Source: Paenibacillus humicola (GTDB lineage Bacteria > Bacillota > Bacilli > Paenibacillales > Paenibacillaceae). From it: 64,000 nt of DNA. Position numbers and translations under genes: made by a program. Position 1 is the stretch's first letter, and every line of letters starts with the position of its first letter. This document shows positions 50,429-59,840 of the stretch, one piece after another. The stretch lies in the NCBI RefSeq assembly GCF_028826105.1, contig NZ_JAQGPL010000001.1, forward strand, positions 2,816,501-2,880,500. Reading direction: 5' to 3'. The notes under the pieces are model-generated. The model did no database searches and was not told the DNA's origin. It saw only the letters and a list, made by a program, of their open reading frames with translations.

Positions 50429-52055
50429 CGACAATGCCGTTTCCAGGACAAGCCTGAAAACGATGATGGAGTGGGAATGCCACGGCTTTACGATTTCAGG
50501 GGAAGCAAGCAACGGAATGGATGCAATTCAGGTCATCGAACAAGAGCTGCCCGATGTCGTTATCACCGATATGAATATGCCGATCATGGACGGCATCGGA
50601 CTTATCGAATATATGGAGCGGCAATATCCGGATATCCGTTTGATCGCCTTAAGCGCTTATGATGATTTTGATTATGTTCGTCAAAGCCTGAAACGGGGAG
50701 CGATGGATTACGTGCTGAAGCACCGGATGGATGCGTCGCTGCTGCTTGAGGTTTTGAAAGCGGCGGAAAACTCCATCCTCGCCTCCAAATGTCATCGCGA
50801 AAGGCAAAATGAGCTGTATCACGAGCTAACGGCCGGCAAGGCGGCGCTCGTTCAGCAGTTTCTGAGAAGGCTGCTTGAAGGGAGCATGACGGATCGGCAG
50901 GAAATACTGAAGACATTTAGCGACTATGATATCCGGCTGGATACCGCAGCCCTGATGGTAACGGTCATCGAAATCGACGATTTCCGGCTCATTGAAGAAA
51001 AATTCACTCCCAAAGAGATGAACGTGCTCATCCAAACCTTTCTTGATATATCCGGACAACTTGTACGCGATTGGGAGCCATCGTGGGTCGTGCATGCGGA
51101 GAAAGGGAAATTCGCGATTATTTTCGCTGCCGGCCAAATCAAAAGCAGGATGTATTTGTACAACCGGATCTACGAGCTGCTGAACCGGATCCGGTCGGAA
51201 ATCAAGAAATACTTGAATATTACAGTTTGCTCGGGCGTCAGCAAGGTGTGGAACGATGTGCTGCAGCTGCCTCTTGCATACAACGAGGCCAAGTCCGTCT
51301 TGAAGGACAAGTTTTATGCAGGCAAAAACAGCATTTTTATTGAAAGCACTTGCAGCGAGCAGGAAGACGGATTTTACTGCCTGGATATCAAGGAGGAAAA
51401 GGCCATATACGCCGCCTTGCGAAATTTGGACGAGGAGACCGCGAGCAGCCTCGTCAATAAGCTGTTTGACAACATTTCACAGAAAAGAATAAGCAGCAAA
51501 TCCACCCAAATCATCTGCGCGGAATTAATAAACATGGCGGGCAAGATTTGCAAAGAGACCGGTATGGATATCTCCGAAGTGTATACGACGGAAGAAATCC
51601 CCTTTAATCGGATTCAGAAATATGAAACGCTGACGGATATCAGATCCTGGATCCTGAATCTGTTCCACAAGCTGATTGCCGCGCTGAGGCGAATGAAATG
51701 GGACGGGCCGTTCAGCGGCAGCATTCAAAAAGCGATCGCGTTTATCCACCGCAACTATCGTACCGACGTCTCGCTAAAGGATGTCGCCGATTATGCCGGG
51801 GTCAGCAGCTCTCATTTCAGCAGGCTGTTCAAGGAAGAGTGCCGGATGGGATTTGCCGAGTACTTGAACCATGTCCGGATTGAGCATGCCAAGCTGGATA
51901 TCGAGCAAGGCGATTATAAGCTGAAGGAGATCGTAAGCCGGGCCGGCTTTAATCACTACAACTACTTCTTTAAAGTCTTCAAGGAGGTTACCGGTATGAC
52001 ACCCCAGGAATACGAGCAGGCATGCAAAACAATTGAGCCGATCAATAAGTTGTAG
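50406..52055 (+). CDS. response regulator with AraC-type output, YesN-like
   Basis: The 549-residue protein has an N-terminal receiver (MLKVLIVDDNAVSR; phospho-acceptor Asp55 in VVITDMNMPIMDG; Lys in YVLKHRMD), a long middle region of about 280 residues, and a C-terminal pair of AraC helix-turn-helices (AIAFIHRNYRTDVSLKDVADYAGVSSSHFSRLFKEECRMGFAEYLN; GDYKLKEIVSRAGFNHYNYFFKVFKEVTGMTPQEY). AGGAGAG lies 11 bases ahead of ATG 50406; a GTG four codons earlier lies within it. It pairs with the overlapping kinase and probably turns on the solute-binding, permease and GH51 genes downstream, which begin 117 bases later. Confidence 0.92.
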   Translation: MLKVLIVDDNAVSRTSLKTMMEWECHGFTISGEASNGMDAIQVIEQELPDVVITDMNMPIMDGIGLIEYMERQYPDIRLIALSAYDDFDYVRQSLKRGAMDYVLKHRMDASLLLEVLKAAENSILASKCHRERQNELYHELTAGKAALVQQFLRRLLEGSMTDRQEILKTFSDYDIRLDTAALMVTVIEIDDFRLIEEKFTPKEMNVLIQTFLDISGQLVRDWEPSWVVHAEKGKFAIIFAAGQIKSRMYLYNRIYELLNRIRSEIKKYLNITVCSGVSKVWNDVLQLPLAYNEAKSVLKDKFYAGKNSIFIESTCSEQEDGFYCLDIKEEKAIYAALRNLDEETASSLVNKLFDNISQKRISSKSTQIICAELINMAGKICKETGMDISEVYTTEEIPFNRIQKYETLTDIRSWILNLFHKLIAALRRMKWDGPFSGSIQKAIAFIHRNYRTDVSLKDVADYAGVSSSHFSRLFKEECRMGFAEYLNHVRIEHAKLDIEQGDYKLKEIVSRAGFNHYNYFFKVFKEVTGMTPQEYEQACKTIEPINKL

Positions 52056-52057
52056 CG

Positions 52058-52105
52058 GATGATAAAAAATTGGAGTCCCGGCACGGTGCTCGTTTTTTTA
52101 TCATC
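52058..52105 (+). terminator. terminator after the response regulator gene
   Basis: GATGATAAAAAA at 52058-52069 pairs with TTTTTTTATCATC at 52093-52105, with an inner GC-rich hairpin. A T-run is part of the stem. It separates the regulators from the transport operon. Confidence 0.8.
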
Positions 52106-52171
52106 GAAGTAGGTGAACGTTAACCGTTCATCTGCCATAAAACCACTTATTGTGAGGGGGAATGAGAACGC

Positions 52172-53485
52172 ATGAAAAGAGCTTCGCTGATCGTGGTTAC
52201 CGCTTTGTTCCTGCTGTCTGCCGTATTGTCGGGCTGCAGTTCCGGCGGTACAAATTCATCCGGCGGCGGCGATTCGAATGCCAAGAAGCCGGTCAAGTTA
52301 TCGCTATGGACATTCCAGGACCTGCACAAAAATTATTACGAAAAAACGGCTGATCTATGGAACAAAAGCCATCCCGACGAGCCCATCGAGCTGACTGTTG
52401 ACACGTACCCTAACGCGGAAATGCACAATAAACTGCTCATCGCTCTTCAATCCGGCGTAGGCGCTCCCGATCTTGCCGATATTAACATCAACTATTTTCA
52501 GAACTTTCTTAAAGGCGATATTCAGCTGGTGGAATTGAACGATATTATCGAGCCCGAGAAGGATAAGTTCATCCAATCGAGATTCGATATTTACAGCAAG
52601 GACGGAAAATATTACGGGATCGATTTCCACGTTGGCGCCACCGTCGTGTATTACAATAAGGAGCTGCTGGACAAAGCGGGAGTGAACCCGGACGCGATCA
52701 AAACGTGGGACGATTATATCGCGGCGGGGAAGAAGGTTGTCGCGGCTACGGGCAAGCCGATGACCGCCTTCGAGGTGACCAATCAGCGTCCGTTCTGGCC
52801 GATGATCGTGCAAAGAGGCTCCGATTATTTGGATAAGAACGGCGACGTCATCCTGGACAATGAAACGAACATCAAGACGCTGCAGGCAATGAAGGATATG
52901 ATCGACAAGGACAAAATCGCCATACCGATGCCGGGGGGCAATACCGGTGCGGAAGAGTTCTTCACCTTCATGAACAAAGGGGGAGCGGCTTCGCTTATCA
53001 TGCCGATGTGGTATATGAGCCGGTTCCTGGCTTACATGCCGGACTTGAAAGGAAAAATGGTGGTCCGCCCGATGCCTGTTTGGGAGCAGGGCGATGTGAG
53101 GTCGGCCGGCATGGGAGGAACGGGCACCGCGGTCACGAAGCAGAGCAAGAACCAGGAGGTCGCCAAGCAGTTTTTGGCTTATGCGAAGCTGACGAAGGAA
53201 TCGGGCATCCGGATTTGGCAGGAGCTTCAATTTGATCCGATCCGTTGGGACGTCTGGGATTCGCCGGAGCTTCAGAAGCCCGATCCTTACTTCGGCAACG
53301 AGAAGGTCTTCAATGTTCTTTTGGAACTCAAGGATGAAATCAAATCGCCCAATATGGGCGAGCTGAGCTCGGCAGCGCAGGATCTTGTCAATTCCAACGT
53401 GATGTTCAAAGCATTGAAGGACCAGTCGCAGACTCCGGAGCAGGCGTTAAAATCGGCTGCCGACGAGCTGCGCAAGCAGAAGTAA
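52172..53485 (+). CDS. sugar ABC transporter solute-binding lipoprotein
   Basis: The 437-residue protein has a signal MKRASLIVVTALFLLSAVLSGC with lipid-bearing Cys22, then a Ser/Gly linker and a two-lobe binding domain starting KPVKLSLWTFQDLHKNYYEKTADLW. Others are APDLADININYFQNFLKG, GIDFHVGATVVYYNKELLDKAG and the C-terminal TPEQALKSAADELRKQK. It sits just behind the two-component genes and ahead of two permeases and an arabinofuranosidase. A ligand such as an arabino-oligosaccharide is likely from that context. The ATG is preceded by AGGGGG. Confidence 0.92.
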   Translation: MKRASLIVVTALFLLSAVLSGCSSGGTNSSGGGDSNAKKPVKLSLWTFQDLHKNYYEKTADLWNKSHPDEPIELTVDTYPNAEMHNKLLIALQSGVGAPDLADININYFQNFLKGDIQLVELNDIIEPEKDKFIQSRFDIYSKDGKYYGIDFHVGATVVYYNKELLDKAGVNPDAIKTWDDYIAAGKKVVAATGKPMTAFEVTNQRPFWPMIVQRGSDYLDKNGDVILDNETNIKTLQAMKDMIDKDKIAIPMPGGNTGAEEFFTFMNKGGAASLIMPMWYMSRFLAYMPDLKGKMVVRPMPVWEQGDVRSAGMGGTGTAVTKQSKNQEVAKQFLAYAKLTKESGIRIWQELQFDPIRWDVWDSPELQKPDPYFGNEKVFNVLLELKDEIKSPNMGELSSAAQDLVNSNVMFKALKDQSQTPEQALKSAADELRKQK

Positions 53486-53580
53486 TCCAGCCGCTCCTGA
53501 TTTGATGTCATAACGGCGGCGCCGAAACATGAGATGGAATCGGTTTTGGCTGCCGCCGTGCCGATGGAGGTGATCGCGGA

Positions 53581-54486
53581 TTGAACCCGAGGTTCGGTCT
53601 TAAAAAAGCTTTGTACTCGGAAAAGCTGGCTCCGTATTTGTTTGTGTCGCCCTTTATTCTGGCCTTTCTCGTCTTCTTTCTATATCCTGCTTGCTCGACG
53701 GCCATCATGAGCTTTCAAGAGGTTCAAGGGCTGAACAGCTCAAATTTTATCGGGCTGGACAATTATAAACGGCTGTTTGACGTGCATTTTTACAACGCGC
53801 TGAAGACCAACACGATCTATACGATTTTATCGCTGATGCTGTTGATCCCGGTTCCCATCCTGTTTGCCGTGTTGCTGAATTCCAAATTGACGAAGGGAAG
53901 AACGTTTTTCAAGTCGGTGATCTTTATTCCTGCGCTGACCTCCGTCATTGTAGCGGGCGTTTCGTTCCGGCTGATGTTCGGCGAATCGGACACCGCCTTG
54001 ATCAACGCCGTACTCGGCAAACTCGGGATTCCGCCGCAAAATTGGATGCTGAACTATGGCACGGGCATGATGCTGATGGTCATTTTGGGCACCTGGAGAG
54101 CCGCGGGCATCAATATGGTTTATTATCTGGCCGGGCTGCAGAGCATTCCGGAGGAATTGTACGAGTCCGCGGAAATCGACGGGGCAAGCGGCTGGACCAA
54201 GTTTTCCAGCATTACGCTGCCGCTGTTAAAGCCCATCGTGATCTACACGCTGACGATCGGCATTTTCGAAGGCTACCGGATGTTCGGGGAAAGCTACGTC
54301 TTCTGGAACGAAGGCATGCCGGGCGATATCGGCCTCACCATCGTGCGGTACATTTACCAGCAGGCTTTTCAGCGGAACGACCTTGGCATGGGCTCGGCGA
54401 TCGGCATTGTGCTGCTGACGATCGTGCTCGCCATCAACCTGATTCAGCTGAAGCTGTTCGGACTCTTTAAAAAGGACGGCGACTAG
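53581..54486 (+). CDS. sugar ABC permease, MalF/AraP type
   Basis: The 301-residue protein starts at a TTG with GGAGGTGAT 6-7 bases ahead, and has six membrane helices (LAPYLFVSPFILAFLVFFLYPAC first) and the EAA loop AEIDGASGWTKFSSITLPLLKP. It lies 95 bases after the solute-binding gene and ends 1 base before the next permease. With that gene it forms the channel of the arabinoside importer. No ATPase is encoded nearby. Confidence 0.92.
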   Translation: MNPRFGLKKALYSEKLAPYLFVSPFILAFLVFFLYPACSTAIMSFQEVQGLNSSNFIGLDNYKRLFDVHFYNALKTNTIYTILSLMLLIPVPILFAVLLNSKLTKGRTFFKSVIFIPALTSVIVAGVSFRLMFGESDTALINAVLGKLGIPPQNWMLNYGTGMMLMVILGTWRAAGINMVYYLAGLQSIPEELYESAEIDGASGWTKFSSITLPLLKPIVIYTLTIGIFEGYRMFGESYVFWNEGMPGDIGLTIVRYIYQQAFQRNDLGMGSAIGIVLLTIVLAINLIQLKLFGLFKKDGD

Positions 54487-54487
54487 A

Positions 54488-55330
54488 ATGAGTGAGGCGG
54501 TTCGAAAAAAGTTGACGACGGCGGTCATCATAACGTTTTTCATCCTCGTTTGCTTCATTGTGCTGTTTCCGCTTTATTACATGTTTATGGCATCGTTCAA
54601 GGACTCTCGGGAGCTGTTCCGAAACGGGATGGACCTCCGGTTGATTCCCGGCATGATGAGCCTGGACAACTACAAGCTGCTCTTTTCGGACAAAAGCGTT
54701 TACCTGTATTGGTACCGCAACAGCCTGCTGATTACCGGGCTTTATACCGTGTGTTCGTTGTTCCTTTCGTCCTTGGTGGGCTATGGACTTGGCGCGTACG
54801 TCTTCAAGGGGAAAAATCTCATTTTTACGTTCGTATTGTTTGTCATGATGGTGCCGCTGGAAATTTTGATGCTCCCGTTATATAAGCTGATCGTGAATAT
54901 GGGCATCATCAATACGTATTCCGGCGTCATTCTTCCTTTTGTCGTTTCGCCTATGGCCGTCTTTTTCTTCCGGCAGTATGTGTCCGGCATTTCCAAGGAT
55001 TTCATGGATGCGGGAAGGATGGACGGATGCACCGAATTCGGGATCTTTTTCCGAGTCATGGCCCCATTAATGCGGCCGGCTTTCGGAGCGATGGGCATCC
55101 TGCTTGCCATGCAGAACTGGAACAGCTTCATTTGGCCGCTCATCGTACTGCGGACCAACACGATGTTTACGATTCCGATCGGTCTATCCGCCCTGATGAC
55201 GCCCTACGGCAACAATTACGACATGCTGATCTCGGGAGCCGTGCTGGCGATTATCCCGATCATCGTTTTGTTCCTGCTGAATCAGAAGGCGTTTATTTCG
55301 GGCCTTGCGACAGGCGGCGTGAAGGGATAA
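54488..55330 (+). CDS. sugar ABC permease, MalG/AraQ type
   Basis: The 280-residue protein has six membrane helices, starting LTTAVIITFFILVCFIVLFPLYYMFMASFKD, and the EAA loop AGRMDGCTEFGIFFRVMAPLMRPA. It ends FISGLATGGVKG, the usual tail. The ATG follows the preceding stop with one base between, and a weak AAGGAC site lies upstream, so coupling is likely. The GH51 gene begins 60 bases after it. Confidence 0.92.
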   Translation: MSEAVRKKLTTAVIITFFILVCFIVLFPLYYMFMASFKDSRELFRNGMDLRLIPGMMSLDNYKLLFSDKSVYLYWYRNSLLITGLYTVCSLFLSSLVGYGLGAYVFKGKNLIFTFVLFVMMVPLEILMLPLYKLIVNMGIINTYSGVILPFVVSPMAVFFFRQYVSGISKDFMDAGRMDGCTEFGIFFRVMAPLMRPAFGAMGILLAMQNWNSFIWPLIVLRTNTMFTIPIGLSALMTPYGNNYDMLISGAVLAIIPIIVLFLLNQKAFISGLATGGVKG

Positions 55331-55390
55331 ATAACCCTTACATCGAATTGTTACTTGTTTGGATACCAATAATTTCCGGAGGTTGATCAG

Positions 55391-56923
55391 ATGAAGACGA
55401 CGATCACAATCCATACCGAAGCTGCGAAGCATAAGGTGGACCGCAACATTTACGGCCATTTCGCCGAGCATTTGGGCCGCTGCATTTACGAGGGCTTTTG
55501 GGTCGGGGAGGACTCTCCGATTGCGAATATGCGCGGTATTCGGAGCGATATCGTTCAAGCTCTGAAAGAATTGAAGATTCCGGTTCTGCGCTGGCCGGGT
55601 GGCTGCTTTGCCGACGAGTACCACTGGAAGGACGGCATCGGGCCGAAGGAGGGCAGAGCCCGGATGATTAACACGCATTGGGGCGGCGTGGTCGAAAACA
55701 ATCATTTCGGCACCCACGAATTTTTCGATCTGTGCGAGCAGCTGGACACGGAGCCATATATTTGCGGGAACGTCGGAAGCGGAACGGTCTACGAGATGCA
55801 GCAGTGGGTCGAATATATGACCATGGACGGCGAATCTCCCATGGCCGATTGGCGAAAAGCGAACGGAAAAGAAAAGCCGTGGAAGCTCACTTATTTTGGC
55901 GTAGGGAACGAGAACTGGGGCTGCGGCGGCCGGATGCGGGCGGAATATTATGCCGATCTTTACCGGCGGTACAGCACGTACGTAAGGGATTACGGCGAAA
56001 ACGCCATTTATAAAATCGCCGCCGGCCCCAGGGGGGACGACTACCATTGGACGGAAGTGCTCATGAGGGAAGCCGGCCCTTTTATGGACGGTTTGGCGCT
56101 GCACTATTATACGCGGGTTAAAGATCACAGCATCATCGTCGAAGGCGCGGACGGCAACCGGATTTATTTGCGTGATCCGCAAGCGGTCCGGGGACAGGCC
56201 GTCGATTTCGAAGAGAGCGAATGGTTCGCCATCATGAAAGCGGCTTATTTTACGGAAGAGCTGGTGGAAAAGCATTCGGCGATCATGGACAAATACGATC
56301 CCGATAAGAAGGTGGCGTTGATTATCGACGAATGGGGCACCTGGTTCGATGTCGAGCCCGGAACGAATCCCGGCTTCCTGTATCAGCAAAACACGATGCG
56401 GGATGCGGTGTCGGCGGCGATCAGCCTGAACATTTTCAACAATCACTGCGACCGCGTAAGAATGGCCAATCTCGCGCAGACGATCAACGTCCTTCAGGCC
56501 GTCATTCTGACGGAAGGGGAGAAGCTGATCTTGACGCCGACGTACCATGTATTCGAAATGTTCAAGGTCCATCAGGACGCGGTACTGCAGCCGATCGAGC
56601 TGCAGTCTGCAGCCTACCGATGCGGCGAGGAGGCGGTTCCCCAGGTCAGCGCTTCGGCTTCCGTCGATGCGGAAGGCAGGCTGAATATTACGCTTTGCAA
56701 TACGGACCCCGGAAGCCACGCGGAGGTGGACTTCCGCACAGGCGGCTTTGCCGGCAAACAAATTTCGGGAAGAGTGCTGAAGGCCTCCTCCATGAACAGT
56801 CACAATACATTTGATGACCCGGATCAAGTATCGCCTGTGCCGTTCAACGGCGCAAAGCTGCATGCAGACGGTTTCGAGGCGCAAATTCCGCCGATGTCCG
56901 TTGTCGCGCTGACTTTGTCCTGA
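55391..56923 (+). CDS. abfA: GH51 alpha-L-arabinofuranosidase
   Basis: The 510-residue enzyme opens [32 protein letters not shown] and has [20 protein letters not shown], then [13 protein letters not shown] with acid/base Glu174, and [16 protein letters not shown] with nucleophile Glu314. A C-terminal beta domain follows. This is the retaining GH51 fold that removes arabinofuranose from arabinan, arabinoxylan and short oligosaccharides. No signal peptide, so it acts on imported oligosaccharides from the upstream ABC system. A strong GGAGG precedes the ATG. The small DUF6171 gene begins one base after its stop. Confidence 0.96.
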   Translation: MKTTITIHTEAAKHKVDRNIYGHFAEHLGRCIYEGFWVGEDSPIANMRGIRSDIVQALKELKIPVLRWPGGCFADEYHWKDGIGPKEGRARMINTHWGGVVENNHFGTHEFFDLCEQLDTEPYICGNVGSGTVYEMQQWVEYMTMDGESPMADWRKANGKEKPWKLTYFGVGNENWGCGGRMRAEYYADLYRRYSTYVRDYGENAIYKIAAGPRGDDYHWTEVLMREAGPFMDGLALHYYTRVKDHSIIVEGADGNRIYLRDPQAVRGQAVDFEESEWFAIMKAAYFTEELVEKHSAIMDKYDPDKKVALIIDEWGTWFDVEPGTNPGFLYQQNTMRDAVSAAISLNIFNNHCDRVRMANLAQTINVLQAVILTEGEKLILTPTYHVFEMFKVHQDAVLQPIELQSAAYRCGEEAVPQVSASASVDAEGRLNITLCNTDPGSHAEVDFRTGGFAGKQISGRVLKASSMNSHNTFDDPDQVSPVPFNGAKLHADGFEAQIPPMSVVALTLS

Positions 56924-56924
56924 G

Positions 56925-57188
56925 ATGACGGACCGCGGCCCGTGCAGGGATTGCTCGGAAACGATTCAGGTGACCCCGGAAAAGCTCGAACGGATGCTGG
57001 AAATGTTAACCGAGTCGAGACATATGGAACTGGCTGACGAGGAAACGAGCCGCAAAAGGCTCTCCCTCTGTATGAACTGCTCGGGATACACGCTTGCAGG
57101 CACCTGCAAATATTGCGGCTGTCTGGTGCAGATTCGGACAAAATTAAACCATCGAAGCTGCCCGTATCCTTGGAATCCAAAATGGTAG
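56925..57188 (+). CDS. small Cys-rich DUF6171-like protein
   Basis: The 87-residue protein reads MTDRGPCRDCSETIQ and then a helix (PEKLERMLEMLTES), then LCMNCSGYTLAGTCKYCGCLVQIRTKLNHRSCPYPWNPKW. Two CxxC pairs and further Cys suggest a zinc-ribbon protein; it matches the DUF6171 family by pattern. It starts 2 bases after the arabinofuranosidase stop without its own ribosome site, so it is translated by coupling. The link with arabinoside use is only positional. A terminator follows at 57234. Confidence 0.8.
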   Translation: MTDRGPCRDCSETIQVTPEKLERMLEMLTESRHMELADEETSRKRLSLCMNCSGYTLAGTCKYCGCLVQIRTKLNHRSCPYPWNPKW

Positions 57189-57233
57189 CGGATATGGTTC
57201 GGACAGCACATATTTGATATCAGCCGTTTGGCA

Positions 57234-57269
57234 AAGTATTTGGTCGATGGACCAAGTACTTTTTTTTTT
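57234..57269 (+). terminator. terminator of the arabinoside operon
   Basis: AAGTATTTGGTC at 57234-57245 pairs with GACCAAGTACTT at 57250-57261, loop GATG, one wobble pair, then eight or more T residues. Confidence 0.92.
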
Positions 57270-57405
57270 CTGCATCGGAAATCCATAAAAAAGGCAGCAC
57301 GAAACAAGGCGTATCTTTCGCGATAATTCAAGCTGCAGCTATTCATTAATTTCAAATTCCGACCGAAATAATAACAAAAACGAAATTGAATTTAGGGGGA
57401 ATGTT

Positions 57406-59415
57406 ATGTCCAGCAGAATATCCAAGTTGAAGCTTTCGCAATTATCCATCCGGACAAAATGGTCCGCCGTCATTCTGGTGCTCTGCATCGCGCCGCTCGC
57501 CGCTTCCTGCCTTTTTTACGTGAATTACTTCGGCAGTGTGACCAAAACCGACAATCAGCAGAACGCCAAAATGATCGAAGAGCTGAGTATTGCACGAATC
57601 AGCGATTGGATGCAGATGAAATTGTCCGCGATCGAAGAGCTCGTCAAGCAGCATCCCGAATTCAAATCGTTCGATCCCAAGGTCGTCCTGCCGCCTTTGC
57701 GGCTGCTGAACGAAAGCGACAGCCAAATCGATAATTACATTCTGATTCACCCCGACGGCAAAGGGATCGATGTCAGCAACGCCGCGTTCGACGTGGCCAA
57801 CCGGGATTATTTTAAGAAGGCGATGGCAACGAAGAAGCCTGCCATCTCCGATATGGTGTTAAGCCAAAAGACAAAAACATACGTGCTGCCAATGGGCGTT
57901 CCCTTTCTCGACGATTCGGGGAACGTGGCGGGCATGATCTCCGCTTCGGCCTCGCCGGGGACTTTTTCGCAGCTGACCGACCGTATCAAGCTGAACCGGA
58001 CGGGCTACGGATACATCATCTCCGGCCAGGGCGACTACTACACCTATCCCGACTCCTCGCGGATCGGCAAGAAGGTGACCGATTATGCCGTGAACGACAG
58101 CTTGCAGAACGCCTTCAAAACGATATTGGCCGATACCGAAGGCTCCGTTACCTATACGGGTGAAAACGGCAAAGAAGTGATCACGTACTTTCAAACGATA
58201 CCCGAGACGAGCTGGAAGCTGCTGATCACCGTTCCGACCGCTGAAATTTACGCCAATGTGAACAAAGCGACGATGATGAGCGTATGGCTGCTGATCGGCA
58301 TTGTTCTTCTAGTCGCGCTGGTCGCCATTATGCTGATCCGTCTGGTTTCGAAACCAATCGTATCCGTCTCCGCCGCGCTCAAGGAGGTTTCGGACGGCAA
58401 TTTGCGCAGCCGGCTGGAAGTGAAGTCGGGCGACGAGATCGGTCAAATCTGCGGCAGCGTAAACAACATGATCGACTCGCTCTCCGGCATCGTGCAGCAA
58501 ATTAACCGGACGATCGATCAGGTCGCCGGCGCTTCCGGGGAGCTGCTGGAATCGGCGGAGCAGTCCGCGGCCTCTTCCGAAGAGATTTCCTCCGCGATTC
58601 AGGAAATGTCGCAAGGCACGGAAATTCAAATGCAGGGCGCGGAGCAGTCCGCCAGCGCAATGGAAGAGATGGCCTCGGGCGTGCAGCGCATCGCCGAAGC
58701 GGCGGAGACCGTATCGGACCAGGCCGGGGAAGTCGCCAGGGAAGTGGAGGACGGCTTTACCGAAATCAAGAAGGCGATCCGCCAGATGAATGTCATCGGC
58801 CAGTCCGCGAACCGGACGTCGGGCGTGATCGGCGAGCTGTACAGCCATTCCGAAGAAATCGGGAAGATCGTGCACGTCATCTCGGACATTTCCAACCAGA
58901 CGGCGCTTCTTTCCTTGAACGCCTCGATCGAGGCGGCCAGAGCCGGAGAGCACGGAAAGGGCTTTGCCGTCGTCGCCAACGAAGTGAAAAAGCTGGCCGA
59001 GCAGACGAAGCAGTCCGTCGCCACCATTGCGGAGCTGATTCACTCCATCCAGACGACGTCTTCCAATGCCATGGACGCTATGCAGACGAACGTGCTCGAG
59101 ATCGAGGAAGGCATCGCAAACATCCAGGTCGCCGGCACCACATTCGATACGATACTCGCCTCGATGCGGCAGGTTTCCGCCCAGACGCAGGAGGTTTCCG
59201 CGACGACCGAGGAGCTGTCGGCCGGAACCGAGGAGATTACCTCCTCTATCGAAAACATGGTCGGTATCGCCAGAGATTCCGCCGGTAAAGCCCAGACGAT
59301 CGCCGGATCCTCGGAGGAACAGGCCGCGATTATGGAGGATATTACCGCTTCCGTGAAGTCGCTCAACAGCATGATGGGCGAGCTGCAGCAGTTAGTTAAG
59401 ATTTTCAAAATTTAA
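57406..59415 (+). CDS. methyl-accepting chemotaxis protein
   Basis: The 669-residue receptor has TM1 at about residues 22-45 ([22 protein letters not shown]), an extracellular dCache-like sensor to about residue 280 ([31 protein letters not shown] and [28 protein letters not shown]), TM2 ([23 protein letters not shown]), HAMP and a long helical signalling domain. The hairpin tip [37 protein letters not shown] is the CheA/CheW-contact region. It should bind a small molecule and steer swimming. GGGGGAATG precedes the ATG. It lies between the arabinoside operon and the sulfatases; the ligand is unknown, perhaps a released sugar or amino acid. Confidence 0.93.
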   Translation: MSSRISKLKLSQLSIRTKWSAVILVLCIAPLAASCLFYVNYFGSVTKTDNQQNAKMIEELSIARISDWMQMKLSAIEELVKQHPEFKSFDPKVVLPPLRLLNESDSQIDNYILIHPDGKGIDVSNAAFDVANRDYFKKAMATKKPAISDMVLSQKTKTYVLPMGVPFLDDSGNVAGMISASASPGTFSQLTDRIKLNRTGYGYIISGQGDYYTYPDSSRIGKKVTDYAVNDSLQNAFKTILADTEGSVTYTGENGKEVITYFQTIPETSWKLLITVPTAEIYANVNKATMMSVWLLIGIVLLVALVAIMLIRLVSKPIVSVSAALKEVSDGNLRSRLEVKSGDEIGQICGSVNNMIDSLSGIVQQINRTIDQVAGASGELLESAEQSAASSEEISSAIQEMSQGTEIQMQGAEQSASAMEEMASGVQRIAEAAETVSDQAGEVAREVEDGFTEIKKAIRQMNVIGQSANRTSGVIGELYSHSEEIGKIVHVISDISNQTALLSLNASIEAARAGEHGKGFAVVANEVKKLAEQTKQSVATIAELIHSIQTTSSNAMDAMQTNVLEIEEGIANIQVAGTTFDTILASMRQVSAQTQEVSATTEELSAGTEEITSSIENMVGIARDSAGKAQTIAGSSEEQAAIMEDITASVKSLNSMMGELQQLVKIFKI

Positions 59416-59456
59416 AACCGTCACTTGGAAAACGGCACGTTATGCTTCTTCTGCTT

Positions 59457-59511
59457 AAGCCCCTTGCGCAGGGCGTCTTCGGACGCCGGCTGCGTCAAGG
59501 GGCTTTGTTAT
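59457..59511 (+). terminator. terminator after the chemoreceptor gene
   Basis: AAGCCCCTTG at 59457-59466 pairs with CAAGGGGCTT at 59496-59505; an inner GGCGTC-TTCG-GACGCC hairpin lies between. T residues follow. No open frame here is convincing. Confidence 0.8.
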
Positions 59512-59840
59512 TCGACAGCCATTCGCTTTCGATTCTTACAAATCCGGGGCCGGCTGCGAAAGCTTTTGGATCCGATGGTTCTATTGCTGGCTTCAGTCCG
59601 CCCGGTCACGAACGAACGGCTCCTTATATGGCTCCCGGCCTTAGCTTGGGGCTTTTTTGGCTTGCTTGTCGCGCAATATCGGAAAAGGGGAAGCAAGGAT
59701 GTCCTAACGGTGCAATAAAGTACGCCCGGAAAAGCCGGGTCATGCGGATGGAGAACCGCGGCTACAAAAGAATACGATTGTGTGCAAAAGGCGCATGGGC
59801 TATGGTGGGGTAGGATTCGGGACCGGAAGGGAGTAAGACA
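59512..59840. other. intergenic region before the first sulfatase
   Basis: I find no gene. Two overlapping frames (59425-59718 and 59442-59813) run through the terminator, lack ribosome sites and show no family motif. A GGAAGGGAG site near 59828 serves the sulfatase. No clear promoter or dyad was found. Confidence 0.45.

Noticed and set aside
55184..56884. Minus-strand open frame of 566 codons
   Set aside because: It is antisense to the GH51 gene and the end of the permease gene. High-GC codon use on the coding strand opens a long frame on the other; no family motifs or ribosome site.
59425..59813. Two short plus-strand frames after the chemoreceptor
   Set aside because: They run through a strong terminator stem, lack a ribosome site and do not resemble any known protein.
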